Origin: Ricinus communis | Taxonomy: Eukaryota; Streptophyta; Magnoliopsida; Malpighiales; Euphorbiaceae | NCBI RefSeq assembly: GCF_019578655.1 | Contig: NC_063260.1 | Coordinates: 19,836,723 to 19,900,722, forward strand | Reading direction: 5' to 3' | DNA: 64,000 nt | Shown: positions 28,061-39,812 of the stretch, piece after piece | Layout: each line of letters starts with the position of its first letter | Numbering within the stretch: position 1 is the first letter of the stretch | The notes under the pieces: model-generated | What the model saw: only the letters and a program-made list of their open reading frames with translations | The model's database searches: none | What the model was told of the DNA's origin: nothing | Made by a program: the position numbers and the translations under genes

Positions 28061-28791
28061 AAAATATGAAGGAATGTTTGTTACTTTCCAAGTTCGGTTT
28101 CTGTGGTACGGTTGAATATTATAATGAATGATTAAGTGAAGTTACTTTCCAAGTTTGATTAAGGGAAGTTTGATGAAGGAAAGTTTAATAAATGATTGAA
28201 AAGCTTTCGGTTTTTATGATATGATTGAACATTGTAATGAACGTTTATTACTCTCCAATCAAACTTTGTGCCTGTTTCTACCAGACAGGAGTTACACTGC
28301 CAGACAAGCTTTATAGTTGATGTAGCAAGGTGTAGGATTTGGTTTTATAGTAGATGGGTGGGGTTGAATCTTGTAATCAATGGTGAATTGAATGTACTCC
28401 TTTTGCATGTATTACTTTTGGCTTTGATGAAGTAAAATGAACCTATAGTTAATATGAGAGATTCACATTTGAACAGATAAAATAGGCATTAAACAGCCTT
28501 TTAACATTACTATAATATAGAATCCTTACAAAAATCGTGAGGTACATTAAACATATGTCTTGGAAAAGACAAACACATAAAACAACTAATATGAAGGCAA
28601 ACTAATTGATATGGTCCAAATGACAGTTTTGTTCCGTGCAACTTTATAAGCTCTAACAAAAACACAGTACTGCAACTTCTCTAAGGCAACTTCTTAAACT
28701 TCTACATTGGCTTTGGCAAAACATGTTGCCCTTCTTGAATTACCAAATTTGCATTCTAACTAGTCTTTGTCGTTGCAGGTACTAACTTCTG

Positions 28792-28850
28792 TTTGCCTTT
28801 GGAACTAGCTACCACATTCTCTTTGCCTTTGGAACTAGCTACCACCTTCT
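28792..28850 (-). repeat. Tandem duplication in the basic tail of the MULE transposase
   Basis: CTTTGCCTTTGGAACTAGCT occurs twice in direct succession, about 30 bp apart. On the minus strand each copy encodes VVASSKGK, so the protein tail carried a doubled lysine-rich motif. Confidence 0.7.
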
Positions 28851-31023
28851 ATTTTACCTTTATAGCTGTTGAAGTTTGGCTACAAACTTTCACACTTTGT
28901 ACATGAGTAGCTGTAGTTGATCTTTGTTCCTTTGTAGCTGTAGTTGATCTTTGGGTGTCAGACCTTTTTCTGGATTGCCTTGTTCTTTATTCTTTGTATA
29001 ACTCCTCACATTCCTTTCCCCTGGCATCTGCAATATGACATTTTATATTTAGAACATGAAACATCTGAAAACACATAAAATTAGAGATTCGCATTTGACA
29101 TGTTGAGTACGTACTCTTAAATACATATTACCAGTCTTTGTGGATATGTGCAGGCCATATCCTTTGCTAGCCTGCAGTACAACAACACATAACTCATAGG
29201 ATTACTAAATATAATTCACACAAAACTAAGTTATGAACAATACCTGAATTCTTTCTTTGGCAATTATTCTCTTATCATGTGGTGGTTTGGATTGTGAAGG
29301 AGAAGCTTCTACATTTTCAACTGTAGTCTGATTTGGTACATCAATATTGGTAACATTACTTTTAGGAGCTGGTGGGCATCTACTTCTCCTTCTACTTCTC
29401 TATTACAAGTAGAAAATTCATGAATGAACATACTACTTAATTTGTGATATGACAACTCTAATAATAAAATCTTACCTGATTTTCCAGAATATCTTTAGAT
29501 GCAGGTGGATTATCCTTTATTGGGCACCCTCTTTTATTGTGTCCATATGCATAGCAAATTCTATACTGCATCCTTATTCCATTTCTACTTAATTTGTTTG
29601 GATCCCTTTCTTTTTCATCAACAACTTTCTTTCTGTTCACCTTAGGTCTTCCTGGCATCTTTATGAATGGTGGTGGATGCACTGGTGCCTCAGTGATCTC
29701 ATGCCACATCTTCTGTCCATTTAATGGTTCAAGGGCATACTGATAGACTTATAAGTACATGTCCTTCTTGTAGCATTCATCAAATTAGTCATCCACATTC
29801 TACCTCAACCAATGAATACTGAAAATTGCATGACTGCAAGGAATTCCAATCAGTTGCCAAGCTCTGCATGTGCAACTCCTGTCTGGCAGAGACACCACAA
29901 ACTGATTATCAAACATTTTAACCTGAAATTTGTCATTCAAAGCTTCCTTTGGTATACAGAATCCGGTTTCCCACTTTAACTTCTCAATCTTCTTTCTAAT
30001 CCTTGGGCACAATTCATCCATACTGGATTTTACCATGTCATACGTCAATTTAATCCTTTCCATCAAAGCACCCCTAATCTCTTCCAACATGTCAATAATA
30101 TGCAACAACCTTGCTTTGCATATCCATCCATTAAAAGTCTGAGCAATGTTGTTGTCAATATTATCACACTTAGGGAGAGTGGATATATATGCTTTACATA
30201 AGAGTTTTGGATTCCTGGAAACAAATCCATTTTCTACCTCAGGATCAACTTCTCTAAGTTCCTTCAAGTTAGCCAGAAATTGTGCTTCATGTGTACTGTA
30301 TAGAATTTTCCAAAATAGCTATTTGAGCTCAATTCCATTATGCAATTTCTTCCAATTTGCATAAATGTGTCTTGAACAATTTCTTATTTCAGCATGTGGG
30401 GCATACTCTTATAATACTTTAATAAGGCTCTATAAGCATCAACAAAGTAAATTGCATATAAGTAATTTAACTATTAACTGATTCAAGTATAAGAAAAAAT
30501 AAGCAATAAAGAAACCTTTTGTTAGTCACTTATGAAGGTCCATCCTATGCCTGTATCAATGTACAAGTCATTGAAAACTCTGCTTAGGAACCATCTCCAA
30601 GTGTTTTCATTCTCAGCCAACACCACTGCCCAAGCAATGGGGTACATTTGGTTGTTACCATCACGATCAATTGCATTTAAAATTGCACCCCAAATATATT
30701 CTTCAGAAATGCACCATCTAGGGATATGACAGGTCTACAACTTTCCGTAAAACACTTTCTTAATCTACTAAAACATATGTATAATCCTTGAAAAATAGAA
30801 TTATCCCCTTCCATATTGCATTCTAGGTCAAAACATCCTTCTCTATCAACTCTCTTCAATTCATGCACATAGGATCTCAACTTGACATAATGAGCCTCTA
30901 TTGATCCTCTAAACTTCACTAAAGCCAACTTTTTTGCCCTATAACATGAGCATTTTGAGACCTTTAGTGTATATTTTGTCATCAAATCATATTCCATTTC
31001 AGCTACAAAATAATTTGGTTTCT

Positions 31024-31028
31024 TTCTG
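31024..31028. repeat. Copia target-site duplication, left copy
   Basis: CTTTC, identical to 35273-35277 at the other end of the element. Confidence 0.85.
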
Positions 31029-31214
31029 TTGTAGAATAATCTAGAATATTATAGAATATGGAGTAATTAATAGAAGATAGAGTGTAATTAATTAGAGATA
31101 ATTTTAGAGATTAGAATATTTTAGAATAAAAACTTTTCCAATTGTATATATATATATATACTTCCACGATCAATAGAAAATACAATAATTTCAGATTTAT
31201 TTTCTACTTTTACA
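31029..31214 (+). repeat. Copia 5' LTR
   Basis: A 186-bp LTR starting TGTTGTAGAATAATC and ending CTTTTACA, matching 35089-35272 nearly base for base. It contains a (TA)n stretch near 31145-31160 that could act as a promoter. Confidence 0.93.
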
Positions 31215-31227
31215 TGGTATTAGAGCC
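31215..31227 (+). other. Primer-binding site (initiator tRNA-Met)
   Basis: TGGTATTAGAGCC follows directly after the LTR. It differs by one base from the usual copia site TGGTATCAGAGCC, which pairs with the 3' end of initiator tRNA-Met. Confidence 0.85.
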
Positions 31228-31415
31228 TAATCTGATTATCTGATCCTCCTTTGCTTTAGATTGCCCAAGTGAGTAATCATTTGTTAAAAATAATTTTTTG
31301 CCCTAGTGAGCAGTACTGTGAGATTCTTATGGCGTTTCTTGCTTTTTTGCCCGTGTCTTTGTTATTTGGACACTGCTATTATCCATTTTGTTCTTTGCTG
31401 CCTATTGTTCTAATC

Positions 31416-34400
31416 ATGAGTGGTACCAAATCAGTTTCTGTCACTACTGATATCATTTCGGCAATGACAAAAATTACGGATCAAAAATTAAATTGGTCCA
31501 ATTTTCGTGGATGGAGCAAGACTGTACGTGTGTATTTACGAAGCATCAACAAGGCTTATCACCTAACAGATAATCCTCCAGATGACAATACCAAGGAAGC
31601 TTGGTTAACAGATGATGCCCATATATTCTTACAGCTGAGGAACTCAATTGACGGTGAAATACTTCCTCTCATTGATCATTGTGAGTATGTTAAGGAATTA
31701 ATGGATTATCTGGATTTTATGTATTAGGGTAAAGGCAATATCTCTCGTATTTATGATGTGTGCCGGAGCTTTCATCGTACTGAACAACAAGATCAATCTC
31801 TCACTGCTTATTGTATGAACTTTAAGTGTACTTATGAGGAGCTTAATATTTTATTGCCCTTTAGTCCTGACGTGATAGTCCAACAGGCTCAACGAGAACA
31901 AATAGCTGTAATGAGTTTTCTTGTTGGTCTTCGTCCTAAATTTGAGTCGGCAAAATCTTAAATTCTTTCCAGTCCCCAAATTCCAACATTGCAGGAGACT
32001 TTTAGTAGGGTTGTTCGCAATGAATCAACCCCATCAGTTGCTCCATCTCAGCCGACTAATGCCCTCATTAGTCGAAATACTGATTCTGGGCGTTTCAGTA
32101 AGAACATTAATAAATGGGAAAGTTCAAGTAATCGAGTTCCAGAACAAGGAGGAGTTGTCTACTACTATTGTCATGAGCACAGACACACAAAACGAACTTG
32201 CAAGAAATTGCAAAATAGGCTTCAAAGGAATCCGTCTGCGCATATTGCAGCTACTATATCTCCTTCTCCTCATCCAACTGATAAGACAATCATGGTTTCT
32301 GCAGATGAATATGCTAAATTCTCTCAATATCAAGAGACATTAAGGTCCCCTCGCAGCCTATCACAACTATTGCCGACTCAGGTAATCCAAGTCAATGTCT
32401 TCTTTCCTCTTCATCAAAATGGGTCATTGATTCTGGTGCTACAGATCATATGACAGGTAACCCCAATCTATTTTTCTCTTTTCAACCACATTCCTCTTCT
32501 AGCACTGTCAGTTTAGCAGATGGATCGCCCTCACATGTTATTGGGTCAGGCACTATTAATGCAACTTCATCCCTTTCTTTATCATCTGTCTTACATCTTC
32601 CACAATTTTCCTTCAACTTAATCTCTGTTAGCAAACTTACTCGAGCATTAAATTGTTGTATCTCATTTTTTCCTGACTATTGTCTTTTTCAGGTTCTTAT
32701 GACGAAGAAGGCTATTGATAGAGGACATATTAGATATTCAGGTGCCTAAGCCCATTGCATGTTCCAATGCCCTCAGTCCGTTTGATGTTCACTGTCAATT
32801 GGGTCATCCATCACTTTCGCTACTTAAACAGTTATATCCTCAGTTTTCTAGTATATCTACTTTAAATTATGAGTCTTGTCAGTTTGCCAAACATCATCGT
32901 GTGTTTTCAGGTCCAAGAGTCAATAAACGGGCTAGTAGTCCTTTTGAGTTAGTTAATTATGACATTTGGGGTCCTTGTTCTGTAGTGTCTAAAACTGGAT
33001 TTCGTTATTTTGTCACTTTTGTGGATGATTATTCTCGTGTTACTTAGCTTTATTTAATGAAAAATCGGTATGAGTTATTTTTACATTTTTCTAATTTTTA
33101 TGCTGAAATTAAAACACAATTTAACCTTTCTATGCTTAACTTAAGAAGCGACAATGCAAAAGAATACTTATCCCACTCTTTTCAAACTTACATGACTCGA
33201 TATGGTATTCTTCATCAAACTTCTTGTGTTGATACACCTTCTCAGAATGGTGTAGCTGAAAGAAAACATAAGCACCTCCTTGAAACAGCTAGAGCTTTTC
33301 TATTTCAAATGCACGTTCTTAAATCATTATGGGTTGATGCGGTTTCAACCGCTTGTTTCTTAATCAATCGTATGCCATCTTCTGTCCTTTATGGTAAGCC
33401 TCCTTACAGTATTCTGTTTCCTAATAAACTTGTATTTCCTATTGAACCACGAATCTTTGGGTGTACATGTTTTGTTAGAGATGTCCGTCCTCATGTTATA
33501 AAATTAGATCCTAAGTCTTTTAAGTGTGTCTTTCTTGGTTATTCTCGTCTTCAGAAGGGATATCGTTGTTATTGTCCTGATCTTAATCGATACTTGGTAT
33601 CTACTGATGTTACTTTTTTCAAAAGCACTCGGTTTTTCTCTGTATCTCCTTCTTCAGAACAAGCTGAAGATGATGATTGGTTGATTTATACAACTACCAG
33701 CATAGTAGCTGCGGACTCCAATCCACCATAAATTCAGCAACCACTTATTCATCATGTCTATTCTAGAAGGCCGGTTTCCACCGATTCATGTCCTGTACCT
33801 ATGGCCTCTTCATCATCAGATCCTTCTCCCGACTTGGACCTTCCTATTGCCATTCGAAAAGGTAAGCGTCAGTGCACTTACCCATTTCTTCCTTGATCAT
33901 TTGTCACCTTCTTCCTATTCTTTTATTGCCTCTATCGATTCCATCACTATTTCCAAAATAATGCATGAAACTTTCTTCACAAATCATTATATAGGTTGAA
34001 ACAAAGCCCGCGAGCTTGGTTTGGAAAATTCAGTGAAGCTGTTAAGACATTTAGGATGAGAAAATGCAAATCTGATCACTCAGTTTTCTATAACCACTAG
34101 GAATCTGGCATCATTCTGTTAGTGGTATATGTGGATGATATTGTAATCACTGGGAGTGATTCTACAGGCATTTCATCACTTAAGTCCTTCATTCATTCCC
34201 AGTTTCACACGAAGGATATGGAAAATCTGAAATATTTTTTGGGTGTTGAGGTAATGAGAAGCAAGAAAGGTATTTTTCTGTCCTAGTGAAAATATGTCCT
34301 TGATTTACTACAAGAAATGGGAAAATTGGGGGCAAAACCGTGCAATGCACCAATGCATCCTAATATGAAATTCACAGAAGATGGTGAATTATTTGAGCAT

Positions 34401-35081
34401 CCTGAGAGATATAGACGGCTAGTTGGGAAGTTGAATTACCTTACAATAACTCGACCTGATATTACTTATTCAGTTAGTATTGTTAGTCAATTTATGGCAG
34501 CTCCAACAGTTCATCATTGGGGAGCCTTAGAACAAATATTGTGTTATCTAAAAGGAGCTCCAGGACGAGGAATTCTCTATCAAAATCATGGGCAAACTCA
34601 AATCGAATGCTTCTCGGATGCAGATTGGGCAAGTTCTAAAATGGACAGAAGATCCACTACAGGTTATTGTGTTTTTCTTGTAGGGAATCTAGTCTCATGG
34701 AAAAGCAAGAAGCAAAATGTTGTATCCCAATCAAGCGCGGAGTCAGAATACAGAGCTATGGCAAAAGCAACATGTGAAATTATATGGATATACTAACTTC
34801 TGATGGAAATTGGTATAAAAATATCTTTGTCGGCAAGACTTTGGTGTGATAATAAAGCTGCACTTCACATTGCTGCTAATCCAGTGTTTCATGAGCGAAC
34901 AAAACACATCGAGATTGATTGTCACTTTGTTCATGAAAAACTACAACAGGATCTAATCACTACTAGATATGTGAAGACAAGAGAACAGATAAGGGATATA
35001 TTTATGAAAGCTTTGAATGGAGTTAGAGTAGACTACTTTTCTAACAAGCTGGGCCTGATTGATATCTATGCTCCGGCTTGA
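31416..35081 (+). pseudogene. Copia gag-pol polyprotein, defective
   Basis: Gag starts at 31416 (MSGTKSVSV), with WSNFRGWSKTVRVYLRS typical of UBN2-type copia gag. It is stopped by TAG at 31725-31727 and again near 31959. The zinc knuckle reads YYYCHEHRHTKRTC, where the first cysteine has become tyrosine. Protease is seen at 32420-32460 (WVIDSGATDHM). The integrase region has DIWGP, LRSDNAKEY and NGVAERKH, the three catalytic acids, but with a stop at 33045. The N-terminal half of reverse transcriptase is missing: the frame jumps near 34000 straight to AWFGKFSEAVKTF, then YVDDIVITGSD near 34130. RNase H keeps SDADWAS, SAESEYRAM and WCDNKAA. The end is at 35081. Confidence 0.92.
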
Positions 35082-35088
35082 GGGGGAG
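35079..35088 (+). other. Polypurine tract of the copia element
   Basis: GAGGGGGAG lies directly before the 3' LTR and overlaps the end of the pol frame. It is the expected plus-strand primer site. Confidence 0.85.
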
Positions 35089-35272
35089 TTTTGTAGAATA
35101 ATCTAGAATATTATAGAATATGGAGTAATTAATAGAAGATATAGTGTAATTAATTAGAGATAATTCTAGAGATTAGAATATTCTAGAATAAAAACTTCTC
35201 CAATTGTATATATATATACTTTCATGATCAATAGAAAACACAATAATTTTATATTTATTTTCTACTTTTACA
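35089..35272 (+). repeat. Copia 3' LTR
   Basis: 184 bp, aligned end to end with 31029-31214. It starts TTTTGTAG where the 5' copy has TGTTGTAG, so the terminal G has mutated, and ends in TTTTACA. Confidence 0.93.
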
Positions 35273-35277
35273 CTTTC
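35273..35277. repeat. Copia target-site duplication, right copy
   Basis: CTTTC, identical to 31024-31028. It lies inside the MULE transposase gene. Confidence 0.85.
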
Positions 35278-36494
35278 TAAATTTATTTAAAAACTTATCA
35301 GCCAGTCACTTTGTAGTTGTCATATTATTTCTTTGCACCCTAGCATAGTTATGGTTAGGTCTAACAATCCTAACCATGAATGTCATCTCATTTGAAACTT
35401 TTGAAGCATTCACTCTCCAACTATAGTTTTCTTTACATTGTGCTTCCATCCTATATTCTCCAGTCCTTTTCCACCATACATCATATACCCATTTGCAATA
35501 GCATAATTCTGTACTGCTCCTCTAAATTGTTCTGTATTTGTGAATTTCATTCCTGCTACAAACTTTAACTCTTGATGATTACACTTAGGATTGTAAATTA
35601 TTTTTTCTCCCTCTTTTTTTTTCCTAAAACCACAATCATCCTCATCACTTGAAATAGGAGTATCAACCTCAGCATCACTGTTAGGGTACTCAGAATGGCA
35701 CTCACTACTATCACTCACATTGCCATCCACTCTAGTATTGCTACTAGCCCCCACAAACCCAATGTCATCTCTCCCTTGATCGCTATCCAATCCTAAACCA
35801 AATCCATTGTCAACTACAGTCTTACTAAAGTCCTTCAGATTCTATTTTGCAGTCACATATTCGTCATCCACATCTGAGTCAGAAACATCAGAAGATAGGC
35901 TATCCTCATCATCACATTCATCATTTTCAGGGGTATAATCTTCATCCTCACTAGATCCAACATAGTCATCAACATTGTTCACACATTCAGGTTCTACTTC
36001 ATTTTCCCCTTTATTTACAACACTTTCAGGTTCAGTTTCATTTTTGTTTGTATTTTCAAATCCAACTACAGTCAATGGTTCATCTGCATTGTCATTATGA
36101 TGTTGATTCTCATTTTCAGTTATAGTTTGCCCATAGTATATAGTAATTGTTACAGCTTCAGTATAAACTTTTAAAAGGCCATACTTTAAACCTTCTGCAA
36201 ACATCTTTTTGCACTCTTCCTCAGTCTCAACAAAAACTAAGCCTAGTTCCTTCCCTATAGGGTTCCATCTCCTAGGGGGTTTATAGGCAACACTTAAGAA
36301 ATGTGTATATCCTAATGTTTTCACTATCTCCTCAATATCATCCATAGTGAAACTAGAAATGCCACTAAGATTTACAGAACATCCACCAACATAGTTGACT
36401 ATAGGATTACTAATTAATGCCCCATCATGATGAAATTCAATAGGAATATTACATAAATATACACACAACAATTAAATTAGTAATGCAGCAATAC

Positions 36495-36580
36495 AAATGC
36501 CACTTTCTAGTAATAACAAATGCCACTTTCTAGTAATAACAAATGCAAATGCATATAGTAATAACAAATGCAAATATCAA
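36495..36580. repeat. 23-bp tandem repeat in the MULE 5' intron
   Basis: Two exact copies of a 23-bp unit (36495-36517 and 36518-36540, starting AAATGCCACTTTCTAG) are followed by a diverged 25-bp copy and a partial one. Inverted matches to TAGTAATAACAAAT occur at about 36608-36625, so the region can also fold back. Confidence 0.85.
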
Positions 36581-36953
36581 ATGTATTTGGAATTGGGCCT
36601 TTAGAATGGTATTTGTTATTACTAGATTATGTTAAGAAATGCATATACGAAAATGCATTTTGTAGTAATTGCATTATGTTCAGAAAGTGCTCAAAGGTTG
36701 TAGTAATAACAAATGCATTTTCCCTATAATGTTATACCCACGAGAATAAGATTTCCCACTTGCATTGCTTTACCCATTCAATGTATTAACAAATACATAC
36801 CTTCGTTGTCGTTTTCTGGAAGGAGCCATCTTGCGGGGGACCACAGCCACGAGCTTCAACAATAATGGACCACAGAAGAAGGGACAAAGATAACAGAGTA
36901 AGATGGGCGAAATGAGCAAAATGAGGCTATATGTGTGGATGAAACGGGTAAAA

Positions 36954-37243
36954 AATTAGAAACCCTAGAAATTAAAATTGGGGGAAAAATTGGGGAAGTA
37001 ATTGGGACAAAACGGTGAGTTTTGAGGCACCTCTATGTCCTCAGCCACGTAGACAAAGCAGAGCAACCACGTAGACAAACCAGAGTAATGTGTGGACGCC
37101 ATATCATTAGTGGCACATGTCAAAACACGGGTGGGTAGGAATGATACAAGACGCAAACATGGCGAACCAGATTGATACATTTTAAAGGTGAGGGTAGATT
37201 TGAGAAAATGGTTAAAGATTGGGGTATATGGGATCAGTTTTCC
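36954..37243. repeat. MULE right terminal inverted repeat
   Basis: Its reverse complement starts GGAAAACTGATCCCATATAC and follows the left TIR closely, with a few small indels. The transposase first exon begins about 125 bp inside it, so this TIR should contain the element's promoter. Confidence 0.92.
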
Positions 37244-37253
37244 CTTTTTTATA
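37244..37253. repeat. Right target-site duplication of the MULE
   Basis: CTTTTTTATA, one T longer than the left copy at 27487-27495. This is consistent with later slippage in the T run. Confidence 0.7.
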
Positions 37254-38349
37254 TTATATATAGGCTTTTTTCTTTTGTGAATGTCTAGTTATTGCTCTTT
37301 TGGAGAGTAAAGATCTATATTACTCTTTTTTCTTATACCAATCTAAAGAGACACTTTCAAATACGATTAGCTTAAAAATTATATTTTGTTTTAAAATTTA
37401 GAACAATAGACTGATAAACAAATTAATCTAAAAGTGATAATTGTTAATATATTCGATTATTATAAAGAAGACAATAATAATTAATTAAAATAATAACTTT
37501 TTTACGGGCTATATCATTATAAGTCGCTTATATATTTTTATTTTATATGGAGTAATATTTAATTAGTCATTATAGAAATTATTTCTTATAAAAATCCACC
37601 TTATTTTACCATATGATATCATACTCTAATAAAATTCTTGAACTTTGTAAACTCGGTTTAGATAGTTCTTATAATCTTAATTTTATTTTAAAGAATATTA
37701 GAAGCATTAAAACTTTTTCTAGCAGATGTCAAATGAGAGGTGTACACTATTCCCTAAATGAGAATAAGTTTCAAAAGAAAGTTTGAATATAAAAAAAAAA
37801 AAAAAAAATTAGAATAACTAAAGGAAAAAAGCAAAAAGAACTGAATTCTTTCAGGCAAGGCCAAAATAAATTTTTTGATCGACGATAATTATTTATGTCC
37901 CATTCAAACAGAATTGAAGAAAATATTCATCGGGTTGCAGATAGCCAAGTTGGTAGAAATGAAGTGAGAATCATGAGAGATGTATAGATAAAGATCAAAC
38001 ACAGTATCATCAACATGAGCAGAAAACGACCAAGTAGATGTGGCTTTCTTTCTGTCTTGAGTTCTTCTGATTCATACCAAAATTCAAAGTAGGTGCCTTC
38101 TGACTATAAATCTTTGCCTTTTTATTTAAATCAAATTTTGATCGTATTGTCTTTCTCTCGTTATATTTTTGGAGTAAAGAAAATGGACAGTCAATGGAGG
38201 CTGGTCATCCATGATATGAGCTTTTCTTTTCTTTTAATGTTATGATAAGCAGAGAGTTCGCCGGCGAAAGAAAGGCAAAGAGAATGAGAAAATAAAAAAT
38301 CAGATGTGATTTTCTAATTTTTTTTTATAATTTTCCTTATTAATTTCAG

Positions 38350-38395
<46 letters not shown>

Positions 38396-39735
38396 ACAAA
38401 AAGAAAAACTCATATATAAGAGATATTTTAAAATTAAATGATTAAAACAATATTAAATTACTTAAAATTATTAAATAAATCTATCAATTTAGTGGGAAAA
38501 ACATAAAATAAAAAGAATTCGAACTAATTTCTCAAAGTCCAGGATGGAGAGATGGCTTTGCCTTTTATTTATGAACAGAATATGTTATTTTAATTGGTAG
38601 AAAAAGAATAAAATGTAAGCGGTCGAAGCTGCTGTTAGTGGGGCAGCACGTAATGAGATGTGGCAGGAAGCGATTAGGCAACTTGGGGAGTGTCACCAGT
38701 GATCTGAATTGGTGGTAGATGTATGTATGCCCATTTGCTGACCCTGAACTTTGAATTAAACGCATTGTGACTATCAGTCATCAAATTCATAACCAGCTTA
38801 GAGAAGTGCACCGTCTATGTTCTGAAACAGATAAATTTATATGAACCGAGTAGCCAATTCTTGCCTATCTTCATTTATGTTTCCTCCACCATCCTAGCTA
38901 CCTTTCTCCTTATGTAACTGTCTGCAACTCGTATTACTATATGCACATGCACATTGGTTGATCCTTATTGAGCTTCGAAATTACAAGTTTTCTGCAATTG
39001 TGTGAGTGGAGAGAGGTTCATCTGCTGCCTGCCAACAACTTCTTTCCTTTTCTTTTTTTCCCCTTAAAAAGCCCGCATTGATATAGACTGATATTTGAAG
39101 GTCTATTTATACGTACAAGTATCATTTATTATTATTTTCTTTCGTTTAAAGCTAACATTAGAATGACATTTGAATAAACTTTACACCCATTGACTAATTT
39201 ATTCATGACTTTAAGATCTATAAAAGAATTTATAAATCTATGCATTCAAATATTATTTCTAGAGTAATGGACGTAAAATCTGATTAAGCCATGCTATCAA
39301 CCACTTCGCTATGTTGTAAGAAATGAATTGGTGAAACTTTCAGAGGTTAGAGTTTTCAAGTTGCCCCATTCATATAAAATGATGGGCGACTTGATGTAAC
39401 AAGCACATACTTAAGTAGGCTCAAAGGGAAATGACATTTTTGACAAGGCTCTTACTAATTGAACCCACTTCTCTCCATTGACACAAGTTCTACTTTGTTT
39501 GATAGCGGTCTCCGAAGAGAAAATTGATTGATAAAGGTACATTCGTTATAGAAAGTTTAAACAGTGAAGGGCAAAGTTTGGTGGCTGAAGGATCAACTTT
39601 TTTATTTTTATTCTTTTTTTTTTGTAAAAAAGATACTACAAAGTTAAAATAATTATTGCAACGTGTTGTATGTAAATCTTAGTAAATAGTATAAATTTTT
39701 TAAAGAAATATTAAAAAGCTTCAAGAAATTTCTGT
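37254..39735. other. AT-rich intergenic DNA left of the sulfate transporter gene
   Basis: No gene is recognised. A poly(A) run lies at about 37790-37808 and a long (TA)n tract at 38350-38392. The open frame at 38565-38765 has no match. The last few hundred bases presumably hold the SULTR promoter. Confidence 0.55.
38350..38392. repeat. (TA)n microsatellite, about 21 units
   Basis: An uninterrupted TA run of 43 bases, directly seen. It is likely to be highly polymorphic and hard to assemble. Confidence 0.93.
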
Positions 39736-39738
39736 AAT

Positions 39739-39748
39739 TATATATATC
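39739..39748 (+). promoter_or_regulatory. Possible TATA box of the sulfate transporter gene
   Basis: TATATATATC lies about 65-74 bases upstream of the ATG at 39813. The spacing suits a short leader. This is motif and position only. Confidence 0.3.
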
Positions 39749-39812
39749 AGCCTCCAATAAGAAAACTGAAGAAGCAAAATAATATTTGCCCAAATAGACT
39801 TTCTTCTCTGCC

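Larger units (their letters stand above)
31029..35272 (+). mobile_element. Ty1/copia LTR retrotransposon nested in the MULE, 4.24 kb
   Basis: It has direct LTRs (31029-31214 and 35089-35272), a primer-binding site, a polypurine tract and a perfect 5-bp target duplication. Between them lie gag, protease, integrase, reverse transcriptase and RNase H in the copia order. It runs opposite to the MULE gene and splits its transposase. The two LTRs differ by about ten substitutions plus a TA-repeat length change, so insertion is not very recent. Internal stops and a deletion in reverse transcriptase make it non-autonomous. Confidence 0.95.
28700..36829 (-). pseudogene. MuDR/MULE transposase, broken and interrupted by a copia element
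   Basis: This is a decayed transposase. Exon 1 (36829-36801) reads MAPSRKRQRR and has a GT donor; the next acceptor is unclear. The frame 36471-35842 is a PB1-like N-terminal domain (CNIPIEFHHDGALISNPIV) with an acidic tail. A TAG near 35842 precedes more acidic sequence and the MuDR domain (KFTNTEQFRGAVQNYAIANG, ~35550), and a frameshift lies near 35430. The copia element sits at 31029-35272. The DDE core resumes at 30997 (CRPVISLDGAFLK), shifts frame near 30680, and reads MYPIAWAVVLAENENTWRWF up to a stop near 30530. Frame 30267-29800 carries a SWIM finger (CTCRAWQLIGIPCSHAI), and 29709-29458 a CCHC knuckle (CYAYGHNKRGCP). Short basic exons follow near 29400-29270, 29190-29131 and 29020-28760. 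Confidence 0.85.
27496..37243 (-). mobile_element. Mutator-like element (TIR-MULE), 9.7 kb including a nested copia element
   Basis: The element is bounded by ~300-bp terminal inverted repeats (27496-27797 and 36954-37243) and by 9/10-bp target duplications. It carries a MuDR-type transposase gene on the minus strand. Without the nested retrotransposon it is about 5.5 kb, a normal size for an autonomous plant MULE. The transposase has several stops and frameshifts, so the copy is dead, although intact ends might still be moved in trans. Order on the minus strand: right TIR, short first exon, N-terminal PB1-like domain, MuDR N-terminal domain, copia insertion, DDE core, SWIM zinc finger, CCHC knuckle, basic tail, tandem repeats, left TIR. 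Confidence 0.9.
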
